Assembly (NCBI RefSeq): GCF_900129645.1
Contig: NZ_FSQZ01000001.1
Location: forward strand, 1,698,001 to 1,762,000
Length of the DNA: 64,000 nt
Reading direction: 5' to 3'
From: Acetomicrobium flavidum
GTDB taxonomy: Bacteria > Synergistota > Synergistia > Synergistales > Acetomicrobiaceae
Shown here: positions 15,878-24,614 of the stretch, piece after piece
How positions within the stretch are numbered: the stretch's first letter is position 1
Layout of the letters: each line of letters begins with the position of its first letter
Translations under genes and position numbers: made by a program
The notes under the pieces: generated by a model
What the model was told of the DNA's origin: nothing
What the model saw: only the letters and a program-made list of their open reading frames with translations
Database searches by the model: none

Positions 15878-18442
15878 TTGAGCGGAGAAAGGATCCTTTT
15901 GGTAGATGGACATGCCTTGGCGTTTAGGGCCTACTACGCCTTGCCCGAACTTAATGCCCCAGATGGCACTCCTACCAATGCCGTGCTTGGCTTTATAAAC
16001 ATGCTTCTTAAGATAATAAACGACGAAGCTCCCGATCGTGTAGTGGTATTTTTCGATGCTAAGGGCGAAACCTTTAGACACGAGGCATATAAGGAATATA
16101 AAGAAAATAGACCCCCCGCACCGGAGGAATTTAAGTCTCAGATCTTCATAATCAAGGAACTCATGAAGCGTTTCGGCTACCCCGTTATTGAGATCGAGGG
16201 GGTTGAGGCGGATGATGCCATAGCTTCATGTGCCCATCGCTTGAAAGAAAAGGGAGAAATCCTCGTCTTAACGGCTGATAAGGACATGCTTCAACTGATA
16301 CGAACAAACGTCAAAGTATTAAGGCCGATAAAGGGTGTCTCGGTGTTTAAGACGTATGACGAAAAGGCCTTTGAAGACGAGTTCGGCTTTCCGCCTTCTT
16401 CCTTCCCTGATTACTTAGCCCTGATCGGTGATAAGGTCGATAACATACCGGGGGTTCCTGGGATCGGACCTAAAAGGGCGTCAGCGTTGATCCAAAAATA
16501 CGGTACCTTGGAGAATTTATTTGAGCACCTGGACGAGCTTCCCGAAAAGATAGCTCATCTTTTGAGGGACAGAAAAGAAGAGCTGTTTCAGTGGAGGGAG
16601 CTTATCCGTCTGCGCGATACCCTAAACATAGATCCTAAAACATTAGAACATAACGGTAGACGCGATGACGAGGCCTTGGTCGAGATATTTAACAAGCTGG
16701 GTTTTAAACAAATACCCGAGAGGCTTGGGCTAACGGCGAAAAAAGAAGAAGCAAGAAGGGGCGTTTCAGGGACTTTAAGCGAGACCGAGGACATAAGGCC
16801 AGATGTATACAGCGGCAAAGCTGTTGCCTTGGCCTATGCCGGCGAGGGACGTTACCCCCAAGGATACAAGGTTTCTGAATGCGTCATAGCTGAAGGCGAC
16901 GACTCGCTGAATGTGGTTGATCTGACGGAGACGGCAGGCCTTGAGGCTTTGATCGAAAAGATCAGAGGCCGAAAGGTGTTGCTTTGGGGTTACAAGGAGC
17001 TTACCACTGCCCTGAGGCGTCCCCCCTGTGCCCCCCATGAGGCATGGGACGGAAAAATCGCTTACTATCTTCTCCATCCGGATTATGCCACCTCCAAGGA
17101 AGGATTAAGCGAGATAAAAAGACTTCGACAATGCGAGATGGGGCTTGATAGGGAAGCTCTATCGCTTTTTGATATATACGAAAAGCTAACATCACAGTTC
17201 GATCAGGAACTTAACGAACTCATGTATAAGATAGATATGCCCCTATCGGTCGTGCTCTCCAAGATGGAGGTACACGGCATACGACTGAATTTGGACCTCC
17301 TGTGGGAGATTAAGGGCGAACTTGAAAGGACACTTGAGGACGTCGAGGCATCCATCGATATGGCTGCCGGATCTAAGGTTAACCTGAATTCCCCGAAGCA
17401 GGTCGGGTGGCTCCTTTTCGATCATCTGAAGTTGCCCGTCATAAAGAGGACCAAGACAGGTTATTCTACTGACGTGACGGTACTTGAGGAACTAAGCCGT
17501 TTAAACAGGCCCGAGGCCCTGGTTGCGAAATTATTACTGGACCATAGAGAGCTTTCCAAGATGTTGTCGGGTTTTGTTCAACCGCTAATCGATGCCATAG
17601 ATCCCAAGACCGGCAAGGTACACACTACCTTTGAACATACAAGCACCGGTACGGGTCGCTTAAGCAGCAGGGATCCAAACTTGCAAAACCTTCCTGCATA
17701 TGGAGATTGGGCTAAAAAACTGAAAGAGGCCTTTATCCCCAGCAATTCTGACGGGATTTTCATTGGAGCAGATTATTCGCAGATAGAGCTTAGGGTGTTG
17801 GCCCATATATCGGGTGACGAGAAGCTCCGAGAGGCCTTTGAAAGAGGAAGGGATATTCATGCCGAGACGGCGGCGTGGGTATTTGGAGTTGAGCCGGAAG
17901 ATGTCACAAGTGAGCTTAGAAGGATGGCCAAGATGATAAACTTCGGACTGCTTTACGGCATGACACCCTACGGCTTGGCTTCGAGGCTTGGAATAAGCAG
18001 GGACGAAGCCAAGGCAATAATAGACCGCTATTTTTCTGGTTTTCCAAGGGTAAAGGAGTACATAGAGAAAAGTTACGAGGAAGCCAAAAATAGAGGTTAT
18101 AGCCTTTCAATCTTTGGCAGGAGAAGGCCATTGAACGAGGTGACAACCGTAGAGGGAAACAGTACTGCTGCACTAAAAAGGGTTGCCATAAACACGCCAA
18201 TTCAAAGCAGTGCAGCGGATATAGCAAAGATGGCCATGATACGTTTTGACGAGGCCTTACAAAAAGAGCATATCGACGCTGCATTGGTGCTGCAAATCCA
18301 CGATTCGCTGATATGCGAGTGTCACGAGAAAGACGAAGGGGCGGTTTCTGATCTGCTTAAAAGAAGCATGGAGCACGTCATAAGGCTTTCAGTGCCCTTG
18401 GAAGTCAACCTGAAAAGCGGGCGTTCCTTGGCAGAAGTGTAA
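15878..18442 (+). CDS. polA: DNA polymerase I
   Basis: This 854-residue polymerase fills gaps and removes primers. Order of domains: 5'-3' exonuclease (residues 1 to about 290, starting GERILLVDGHALAFRAYYAL), a degenerate 3'-5' exonuclease-like middle (about 300-470), and the palm/fingers domain. Motif A is DYSQIELRVLAHISG and motif B RRMAKMINFGLLYGM. Motif C reads QIHDSLICE, with Ser810 where most family members have Glu after the catalytic Asp809. No DxE proofreading motif was found in the middle domain, as in Taq-like enzymes. The TTG at 15878 is chosen since AAGGAGG (15861-15867) lies ten bases upstream and matches the family N-terminus. Confidence 0.96.
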   Translation: MSGERILLVDGHALAFRAYYALPELNAPDGTPTNAVLGFINMLLKIINDEAPDRVVVFFDAKGETFRHEAYKEYKENRPPAPEEFKSQIFIIKELMKRFGYPVIEIEGVEADDAIASCAHRLKEKGEILVLTADKDMLQLIRTNVKVLRPIKGVSVFKTYDEKAFEDEFGFPPSSFPDYLALIGDKVDNIPGVPGIGPKRASALIQKYGTLENLFEHLDELPEKIAHLLRDRKEELFQWRELIRLRDTLNIDPKTLEHNGRRDDEALVEIFNKLGFKQIPERLGLTAKKEEARRGVSGTLSETEDIRPDVYSGKAVALAYAGEGRYPQGYKVSECVIAEGDDSLNVVDLTETAGLEALIEKIRGRKVLLWGYKELTTALRRPPCAPHEAWDGKIAYYLLHPDYATSKEGLSEIKRLRQCEMGLDREALSLFDIYEKLTSQFDQELNELMYKIDMPLSVVLSKMEVHGIRLNLDLLWEIKGELERTLEDVEASIDMAAGSKVNLNSPKQVGWLLFDHLKLPVIKRTKTGYSTDVTVLEELSRLNRPEALVAKLLLDHRELSKMLSGFVQPLIDAIDPKTGKVHTTFEHTSTGTGRLSSRDPNLQNLPAYGDWAKKLKEAFIPSNSDGIFIGADYSQIELRVLAHISGDEKLREAFERGRDIHAETAAWVFGVEPEDVTSELRRMAKMINFGLLYGMTPYGLASRLGISRDEAKAIIDRYFSGFPRVKEYIEKSYEEAKNRGYSLSIFGRRRPLNEVTTVEGNSTAALKRVAINTPIQSSAADIAKMAMIRFDEALQKEHIDAALVLQIHDSLICECHEKDEGAVSDLLKRSMEHVIRLSVPLEVNLKSGRSLAEV

Positions 18443-18445
18443 CCG

Positions 18446-19930
18446 TCATCTTACGATAAATGCACACATCAGCATCCATAGGGCAAACCAATAGAAATGT
18501 GCCCCTTGCGGCAAGATCCAAAAACCCGCTCCGAAAAGTAGAAACATGAACGCCATGGAAAGACGGGAGATGCTACCGGATTTTTCTTCCGTCTTTTTGC
18601 CTGCTCCTACGGATACCGTCATGGATATGTCGAAGAAGGCCTGTTTAATTTTTTCTTTGCCAAGCTCCATCATGAGCAGGGGTTTAAGATGCAATATAGA
18701 CGTAACCTCTTGGAAGCTTTCGTCCAACAGCTCTTCGAAACCTATATTCGGGTCAAGCGTATGCAGTGTTCCCTCCAGCATAGACAAAGCCTTGACCTGA
18801 TAGAGAAGCGGCTTGGGGATCTTTATACCCCAGATCTGGCTTTGAGAGACCATATCCTTCAACATGTCAGGCAGGGAAAGCTGGCCCAAGGGCCTGTGCA
18901 GGTAGTCCTCAAGGAAGTCGTATATCTCATTTTCTATGGCCATGGGATCGACGTGCCCCTGGATCACCCCAAGCGATGCCAGGCTGCTGTAAACCAAGCT
19001 TATATCTCTGCGCAAAAGCCCCCAAAACAATAGCATCGATTTATGCCTTATCTTTTCGGACAAAAAGCAGGTTGCGCCATAATCTAGCAGTACGAGATGT
19101 CCATCGTCGTCTATGAGTATGTTGCCGAAGTGTGGGTCGGAATGGACCATGCCGTCCTTCAGGAATTTGTACAGGTAAGTTTTAGTTAGCGATAGGGCCA
19201 GGAAACGACGCCTGAACCTGGACAAGGCAGGTACCGCCCTGTCCAGCCTTTGTCCGCTGTGAAAGGTCATGGTCAAAATATTTTTAGTGCATAATGAGGG
19301 ATATCCCTTTGGAACCTTGACCTCCCATTCGACGGGGAGTCCCTCTCCATATTTTCTCATGCAGGCAAGCTCCCTAAGCAGGTCCAACTCCTTGATGATG
19401 TTTGTCGAGAACTCATCTACCATATCCTTTAAGTCTATGGGAAAACTTTGGGTGTCGGGGAGCCTTTTTATCAGAAAGCGCATTATCCTGATGTCCTCGT
19501 CGATTACCTGTTCCACGCCGGGCCTTAAAATCTTCATGGCAGCGACCGGACCGTTTTTCAAGTTGCACTTGTGCACCTGAGCCAGGCTTGCGGCTCCGAT
19601 GGGTTGGGGATCCCAGTAGGCGACCTCTTCCATGGATCCTCCCAGCTCATCTTTAACCAAGTTTAAAACCTTATTGGTGGGGGATGGAGGCAATTCGTCC
19701 AATAAGTGCGACAAGGCCTCCGCGATAATTGGAGGCAATACGTCGTAATGACAGCTCAACATTTGGCCAAGCTTTATAAAGGAAGGCCCCAGGCGCTCAA
19801 ACCTTGCCTTGAGGTCTTCTACTTCTTCTTCTGGGATGGTCTTGTAGCTTCGCATGCTTAAGCGACGAAGCTTTACAAATAAAGGTATGGCGTTTAGGGC
19901 TAATTCGCTACCTCTCGTTAAAATGCTCAA
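18446..19930 (-). CDS. ABC1/UbiB-family atypical kinase-like membrane protein
   Basis: This 494-residue protein has the UbiB/ADCK signature FERLGPSFIKLGQMLS, the Ala-rich PIGAASLAQVHK nucleotide loop, a Lys in AAMKILRPG, and catalytic-type HSDPHFGNILID and LLDYGAT motifs. Two hydrophobic helices form the C-terminus. UbiB proteins support ubiquinone or other lipid pathways, but no quinone genes are seen here and the host is probably anaerobic, so the substrate is unknown. The TTG start is preceded by AGAGGTGG. The stop is three bases from the polA stop, so the two genes converge with no room for a terminator. Confidence 0.88.
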   Translation of the reverse strand: MSILTRGSELALNAIPLFVKLRRLSMRSYKTIPEEEVEDLKARFERLGPSFIKLGQMLSCHYDVLPPIIAEALSHLLDELPPSPTNKVLNLVKDELGGSMEEVAYWDPQPIGAASLAQVHKCNLKNGPVAAMKILRPGVEQVIDEDIRIMRFLIKRLPDTQSFPIDLKDMVDEFSTNIIKELDLLRELACMRKYGEGLPVEWEVKVPKGYPSLCTKNILTMTFHSGQRLDRAVPALSRFRRRFLALSLTKTYLYKFLKDGMVHSDPHFGNILIDDDGHLVLLDYGATCFLSEKIRHKSMLLFWGLLRRDISLVYSSLASLGVIQGHVDPMAIENEIYDFLEDYLHRPLGQLSLPDMLKDMVSQSQIWGIKIPKPLLYQVKALSMLEGTLHTLDPNIGFEELLDESFQEVTSILHLKPLLMMELGKEKIKQAFFDISMTVSVGAGKKTEEKSGSISRLSMAFMFLLFGAGFWILPQGAHFYWFALWMLMCAFIVR

Positions 19931-19986
19931 AGGTTACCACCTCTTCGTTCGATGAATATATTATATACGGAAATGTACTTATTTTG

Positions 19987-20015
19987 TTACAATAATCGCT
20001 GGCATATACTATAAT
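19987..20015 (+). promoter_or_regulatory. promoter of the SurA-like foldase gene
   Basis: TTACAA (19987-19992) and a perfect TATAAT (20010-20015) are separated by 17 bases. The start codon follows about 70 bases later. Confidence 0.65.
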
Positions 20016-20085
20016 CTATTGAGCCTAAATTGACTTTGGCGTATCATGGTTTGCGAATCAGAAGGGAAGAAAGGGGAAGGTAGTA

Positions 20086-21198
20086 ATGATTTTAAAAGCA
20101 CTTCGTACCAGGACAAAAGGGATCATGATTGCCGTGGCTGTGGCATTTGTGATTTCTATCTTTGCCGGATACGGTATCTATACGAGGAGGGGAACCCAGT
20201 CGGCTGGAAAGGATCATGTGGTGGCAAAGGCCAACGGCACTAAAATTACGCTTTCACAGATCGATGCCGGGGTTAAGCAGCTTATGGATCAAATGGGGAT
20301 AAGCAATTTGCCTCAAGAGCAGTATTATGTGTTAAGGAAGCATGTTTTGGATCAGATGGTCCTGGATATGGAGTTGGATAAGGAAGTCAAGAAAAATAAG
20401 ATAGAAGTCACGGATGACGAAATAAAGACAGCTATGGACCGGATAATAGCCCAGTTTCCAACAAAGGAAGCCTATCAGGATTACCTAAAATCCTACAACA
20501 TCAAGGAAGAGGATTTGAAGAAGGAACTCAAGAGGCAACTCGCTCAACAGAAATTGCTTCAGGTTGCCGTGAAAGTGGATGAAACTGTAACAGATGAAGA
20601 TGTAAAGAAGTTCTATGCGGATAATGGGGATACCTACTTTGTCAGGCCGGAGGGGCTTTGGGTTAATTACGTTGTCTTCTCTGAGGGTAGTGTTGCACAG
20701 GAAGCAAGAGATGCCTTGGCTGCAAAGCAGCCTTGGGATGATGTCATGAAGCGCTATGCCGACAAGATAGTACATAGCACTCCCTATGACAATCCTTTGT
20801 TGGTGCCAATGACAACGATTGAAGCACAGAAGGAACTGGCTCCCCTGAAAGATCTGAAAGTCGGACAGATAAGTCAGCCCATTCAACTGGATTCTGATCA
20901 CGTGGCAATATATTTGGTTAAAAAATATCAGAATCAGGAAAAGATTCCTTTTGAAGAAGTAAAGGACAATATCAAATTGGCGTTAAGCCAACAGAAGGTT
21001 CAGGCACAGCGACAGGCATATCTACAGGGATTGATCGATAGCGCTAATATCGAGATAGTCGATCCTTCCGTCTTTGAAGCCCCGCAACAAAGTGGGCAAC
21101 CTGCAGATCAGGAAGAAAGCGGAAAGCAAGAAGCAACAACGCAAAACGGCTCTCAAGCTCCGACGTCTCAACCCGATAACCAGCAATCTCAGCAGTAG
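20086..21198 (+). CDS. membrane-anchored SurA/PpiD-like periplasmic foldase
   Basis: This 370-residue protein has one N-terminal helix (IMIAVAVAFVISIFAGYGIY) after a basic stretch, then a SurA_N-type helical chaperone region (about 45-170, with YVLRKHVLDQMVLDMELDKE), a PpiC/parvulin-like region that is divergent (about 180-290), and a low-complexity Gln/Ser/Pro tail of about 40 residues. It probably helps fold exported proteins at the outer face of the membrane. Parvulin active-site residues could not be recognised confidently, so isomerase activity is uncertain. A hairpin terminator follows the stop. Confidence 0.82.
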   Translation: MILKALRTRTKGIMIAVAVAFVISIFAGYGIYTRRGTQSAGKDHVVAKANGTKITLSQIDAGVKQLMDQMGISNLPQEQYYVLRKHVLDQMVLDMELDKEVKKNKIEVTDDEIKTAMDRIIAQFPTKEAYQDYLKSYNIKEEDLKKELKRQLAQQKLLQVAVKVDETVTDEDVKKFYADNGDTYFVRPEGLWVNYVVFSEGSVAQEARDALAAKQPWDDVMKRYADKIVHSTPYDNPLLVPMTTIEAQKELAPLKDLKVGQISQPIQLDSDHVAIYLVKKYQNQEKIPFEEVKDNIKLALSQQKVQAQRQAYLQGLIDSANIEIVDPSVFEAPQQSGQPADQEESGKQEATTQNGSQAPTSQPDNQQSQQ

Positions 21199-21201
21199 TT
21201 A

Positions 21202-21238
21202 ATCATGAGGGGGCATTTGCCCCCTCATGATCTTTGTT
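21202..21238. terminator. terminator between the foldase gene and iorB
   Basis: A 13-base-pair perfect stem (ATCATGAGGGGGC with its complement) closes over the loop ATTT and is followed by a T-rich stretch. It lies between convergent genes. Confidence 0.9.
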
Positions 21239-21248
21239 TCGGCTATTC

Positions 21249-21815
21249 TCATAGAAGAGACCTAAAAAGAGCAAGGTTTGACTCAAGCACTTTCCCGGAT
21301 AAAAGGTCTTCTAAGGCCATTTCGTAGTGCTTTACGTCAATCGTAGGGATAAGGTTTTCCCTTGCGAGGGTGGCAAGTATCGTCATGTTCTGCATTCGCG
21401 GATCGGGCACCTTTGCCGTCACTGAGTATTCTTTGATGGAGCGTCTTTTGCATTCCCTGGTTATATCTTCGCATGTTACAGGCCTTTCCCTGCCAAGGCG
21501 AACGTTTAGAGGTTGTAATGATACATTGTAGTAAACCAGTATACCACCATCCTTAAGGTGGCTGCTTAACCCTCTTAAGGCTTCGTGTATCTCCAAGGCC
21601 AAAACCATATCCGCCTGTCCAGGCATGATCAGAGGCGAAAAAGCCCCATCTCCTATTCTAATATGCGATGTAACCATGCCCCCTCGTTGAGCCAATCCGT
21701 GTGTATCTACCCCTTTTACCGGCAAGCCCGCGTAATTTGCAGCCCGTATTATTGTTTCGCTTAGCAGACCTATACCTTGGCCCCCCACGCCGATCACAAA
21801 GATGTCCCGTTTCAT
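21249..21815 (-). CDS. iorB: indolepyruvate:ferredoxin oxidoreductase, beta subunit
   Basis: The 188-residue gamma-domain subunit of the two-subunit 2-oxoacid oxidoreductase contains the VIGVGGQGIGLLSETI N-terminal motif of the pyruvate:ferredoxin oxidoreductase gamma family and HGLAQRGGMVTSHIRIG. With IorA it oxidises aryl pyruvates (from Trp, Phe, Tyr) to aryl-acetyl-CoA, reducing ferredoxin. ATG 21815 is chosen since GGAGGGGG lies about seven bases upstream. It follows iorA by 34 bases on the same strand, so the genes form an operon. Confidence 0.94.
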   Translation of the reverse strand: MKRDIFVIGVGGQGIGLLSETIIRAANYAGLPVKGVDTHGLAQRGGMVTSHIRIGDGAFSPLIMPGQADMVLALEIHEALRGLSSHLKDGGILVYYNVSLQPLNVRLGRERPVTCEDITRECKRRSIKEYSVTAKVPDPRMQNMTILATLARENLIPTIDVKHYEMALEDLLSGKVLESNLALFRSLL

Positions 21816-21849
21816 CTTTATCCCCCTCCAGTCATCTCTCAAAATACGA

Positions 21850-23727
21850 CTAGTCCTCGTACCTTAAGGCCTTTACGGGACAGGTTTGAACACAAGAGCC
21901 ATCTCCTATACACAACTCTTCTGATACCTCAACCGAGCCGTCATCTTTCAACTGAAAACTGGGGCATGCAAAGGCCTTTACGCATTCATATATGCGCTTG
22001 CATTTTTCTTGATCAACGGATACCTGTCTTTTTGTCAATTTGCCCTTTCGGCGTTGTTCTCTCGTGAACTTGAGCATACATGGATGTGAGGCAATTACGA
22101 CGGAAAACCCTTCCTCTAATACTGCCTCTCGGACTGCCTCTGTCAGTTTTTGTTGTGAATAGGCATCGACCACCCTTATGGACTTGACCCCAAGGCCTTC
22201 GAGCATTTTCTTTATGGAGATTGCGTCCGTGGGACCATTAAAATTCTTTCCCGATCCGGGATGATCTTGATGACCCGTCATTGCCGTCGTGCCATTTTCC
22301 ATTATTACCAGCGTCATATTGTGGCGGTTAAAGACTGCGTTGATAATCCCTGGTAGCCCTGCATGAAATAGGGTGGAGTCGCCTATAAAGGCCACGACCT
22401 TTCGTTCATCGTTAAAAAGCGAAAGCCCCGACCCTGTGCCTGTGGAATGTCCCATGCATAACATAACTTGCCCCATCTCGTGAGGTTCAAGGTAGCCCAA
22501 AGTGTGACAACCTATATCTGCCACTGTTATGTCGGTATCTTTTAAGGCGCGTATTATCGCGTAAAATGCAGATCTATGCCCGCATCCAGGACATAGCTGA
22601 GGGGGTCTCGGCGAGGGCATAGGGCCTTTAGGCGAGAAGCCCATATCCGGAAGCATGTCCGGCCAAGTCTTTTTCATGACACTGTAGACCTTTTCCGGCA
22701 CGTATTCGCCAACCCAATCTTCCAGGTCCTTTTTACCGATGATCCTGCTTTTTATGCCTGAATCAAAGGCTATGGATTTTACCTCAACTTCTATGAAGTT
22801 ATCCAGTTCTTCAAGAACCTTGACCTCATCGTGAGAGGCTAAAAAGTCGGCAACTAGCTTTCGGGGTAAGGGGTAGGCCATGCCCAACTTTAAGATGTCC
22901 GGCTTTTCATCAGCAAATTGAAGGACGTCCATCAAAGAAAGAAACGGAAGTCCTGCCGTTATTATTCCGCGCCTGTTGTTGTCGTTTTTAACAAACAAAT
23001 TAAAAGGCGAAAATTCGGCGTATTCTCGAAGTCTTTCGACATTTTCAAGCGCCCTTCGTTTCATCGGGTACACGGTAGCTGCCGTTAGAGGGATATAGCT
23101 ATCGGATTTTGGATCAAATCGCGGCGTGGGATCGAGAGGTTTGGGATTCCAGCGACCAAACCGCACCTTTTCCTTGGCGTGGCATACATGCGTCGTGAGC
23201 CTTACTATGACGGGCATGTTATGTTCTTTCGACAACTTTGCTGCCTCAAGAAACATCTCGTATGACTCTTTGGGCGATGCAGGTTCGAAAACAGGCACAT
23301 ACGCCAAACGAGCAAGATGTCTGTTGTCCTGCTCGTTTTGAGAGGAGTTTGCACCAGGGTCGTCGCCCAATACTATTACCATCCCCCCCAGAAGATTCAT
23401 CATCGACAATTGCACGAAGGAGTCGGCAGCGACATTTAACCCTACGCTTTTAAAAAAGCAACAAGACAGATGTCCATTTATGCTACCGCCAAACGCTACT
23501 TCAAGTGCAACTTTCTCATTTGTCGAAAACTCAAAGTAAAATGGGCGTCTTTCGTGTGGAATGGAAGCTATTGCTTCAGCGATCTCAGGGGTTGGAGATC
23601 CTGGATAGGATGAAGCTACCCTAACGCCAGCTTCCACCATAGCTCTAACTATGGCAGTGTCACCCATAACTATCTCGCTGAAGGGTTCCTCCCTCAAAAG
23701 CATTTCTCCCATATCCTTCAAGGCCAT
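21850..23727 (-). CDS. iorA: indolepyruvate:ferredoxin oxidoreductase, alpha subunit
   Basis: This 625-residue subunit contains the pyrimidine-binding domain at the N-terminus (SSYPGSPTPEIAEAI), the thiamine-diphosphate-binding segment (IGDSTLFHAGLPGIINAVFN and TTAMTGHQDHPGSG), and a C-terminal ferredoxin domain with Cys-rich motifs CKRIYECVKAFACP and CIGDGSCVQTCP. The first motif is loosely spaced, as in other IorA proteins. It catalyses CoA-dependent oxidative decarboxylation of aryl pyruvates, typical of amino-acid fermenters. It is transcribed divergently from the GntR-type regulator gene. Confidence 0.95.
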   Translation of the reverse strand: MALKDMGEMLLREEPFSEIVMGDTAIVRAMVEAGVRVASSYPGSPTPEIAEAIASIPHERRPFYFEFSTNEKVALEVAFGGSINGHLSCCFFKSVGLNVAADSFVQLSMMNLLGGMVIVLGDDPGANSSQNEQDNRHLARLAYVPVFEPASPKESYEMFLEAAKLSKEHNMPVIVRLTTHVCHAKEKVRFGRWNPKPLDPTPRFDPKSDSYIPLTAATVYPMKRRALENVERLREYAEFSPFNLFVKNDNNRRGIITAGLPFLSLMDVLQFADEKPDILKLGMAYPLPRKLVADFLASHDEVKVLEELDNFIEVEVKSIAFDSGIKSRIIGKKDLEDWVGEYVPEKVYSVMKKTWPDMLPDMGFSPKGPMPSPRPPQLCPGCGHRSAFYAIIRALKDTDITVADIGCHTLGYLEPHEMGQVMLCMGHSTGTGSGLSLFNDERKVVAFIGDSTLFHAGLPGIINAVFNRHNMTLVIMENGTTAMTGHQDHPGSGKNFNGPTDAISIKKMLEGLGVKSIRVVDAYSQQKLTEAVREAVLEEGFSVVIASHPCMLKFTREQRRKGKLTKRQVSVDQEKCKRIYECVKAFACPSFQLKDDGSVEVSEELCIGDGSCVQTCPVKALRYED

Positions 23728-23801
23728 CACCTCGCCTCGTGTTAATTGAACTAAATTTATTTTAGCATAAACATCAAGATACTTTTATAAAGAAATATTA
23801 C

Positions 23802-23830
23802 TTGACAAAAAATCATATAATGCGTATCCT
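23802..23830 (+). promoter_or_regulatory. promoter of the regulator/tricarboxylate cluster
   Basis: A consensus TTGACA (23802-23807) and TATCCT (23825-23830) are spaced by 17 bases, about 66 bases before the regulator start. Confidence 0.7.
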
Positions 23831-23853
23831 TGTATCCAGGATCCTGGAATACA
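23831..23853. promoter_or_regulatory. palindromic operator candidate for the FCD/GntR regulator
   Basis: Directly after the -10 box, outer arms TGTAT (23831-23835) and ATACA (23849-23853) flank a perfect 12-base palindrome CCAGGATCCTGG (23836-23847). The site would cover the transcription start, which suits autorepression by the regulator encoded 43 bases downstream. GntR-family operators often use GTAT/ATAC-type arms. Confidence 0.55.
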
Positions 23854-23895
23854 TTTATAAATACGACATTCATTGTTCTTTTGGAGGGGGTACTA

Positions 23896-24609
23896 ATGAG
23901 CGAACTGAAGTTTATCGAACCGATATCTTACGATGAATTCCGACCAATAAGGGATTTAGTGCTCGAACGTTTACGTGAAGCAATACTTAATAAAAAGTTA
24001 AAGCCAGGAGATCGTATAGTTGAATCTGAACTTGCTCAGGCACTAAACGTCAGCCGCACTCCGGTACGTGAAGCTTTGCGAGTTCTTGAAGCCGAAGGCC
24101 TTTTAAAGAGAGCGCCGAGGAAAGGTCTATTTGTTAAAGGCATTATGATTGAAGATGTAGTGGAAATTTATTCAATTCGTATTGCATTAGAAACGCTAGC
24201 CGTTTCAAAGGCCGTCAACTCCATAAGCTTGCCAGAGATAAACAGACTTAAATCTCTTGTCGAACAAATGAAAGAATATACGGATTCCAGGCAATCAGAG
24301 AAGCTTTTTTCAGTTTGCCAGGAGTTTAACGACATCCTGATTAGAGCTTGCAGAATGCCAAGGCTAATCAAACTTGTCAAAGTCTATATGGAATACTTGG
24401 AAGATTTTCGTGCCATCTCGATGGCAAAGCATGAAAGACAAGTAGCAGCTCTGAAAGAACATGAAGATATTTTGCAGGCTGTAATCGATAGAGATCCGCA
24501 AAAAGCCGAAAGAGCAGTTAGAAAGCATCTACAAGGGGCTTTAGAGTCTTTCTTGAAGGAAGAAGGGCTTTATGAAGAGCATGAAGCAGATAAAAAGGTG
24601 GTGAAATAG
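23896..24609 (+). CDS. GntR-family transcriptional regulator, FadR/FCD subfamily
   Basis: This 237-residue protein has an N-terminal winged helix (about 20-85; LKPGDRIVESELAQALNVSRTPVREALRVLEAEGLL) and a helical FCD effector domain (about 95-225) that usually binds an organic acid through a metal. ATG 23896 is preferred since GGAGGGGG precedes it and earlier in-frame codons overlap promoter and operator. The gene leads a co-directional series through isocitrate dehydrogenase, so it probably senses a carboxylic acid handled by that cluster. Confidence 0.9.
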   Translation: MSELKFIEPISYDEFRPIRDLVLERLREAILNKKLKPGDRIVESELAQALNVSRTPVREALRVLEAEGLLKRAPRKGLFVKGIMIEDVVEIYSIRIALETLAVSKAVNSISLPEINRLKSLVEQMKEYTDSRQSEKLFSVCQEFNDILIRACRMPRLIKLVKVYMEYLEDFRAISMAKHERQVAALKEHEDILQAVIDRDPQKAERAVRKHLQGALESFLKEEGLYEEHEADKKVVK

Positions 24610-24614
24610 AAATC

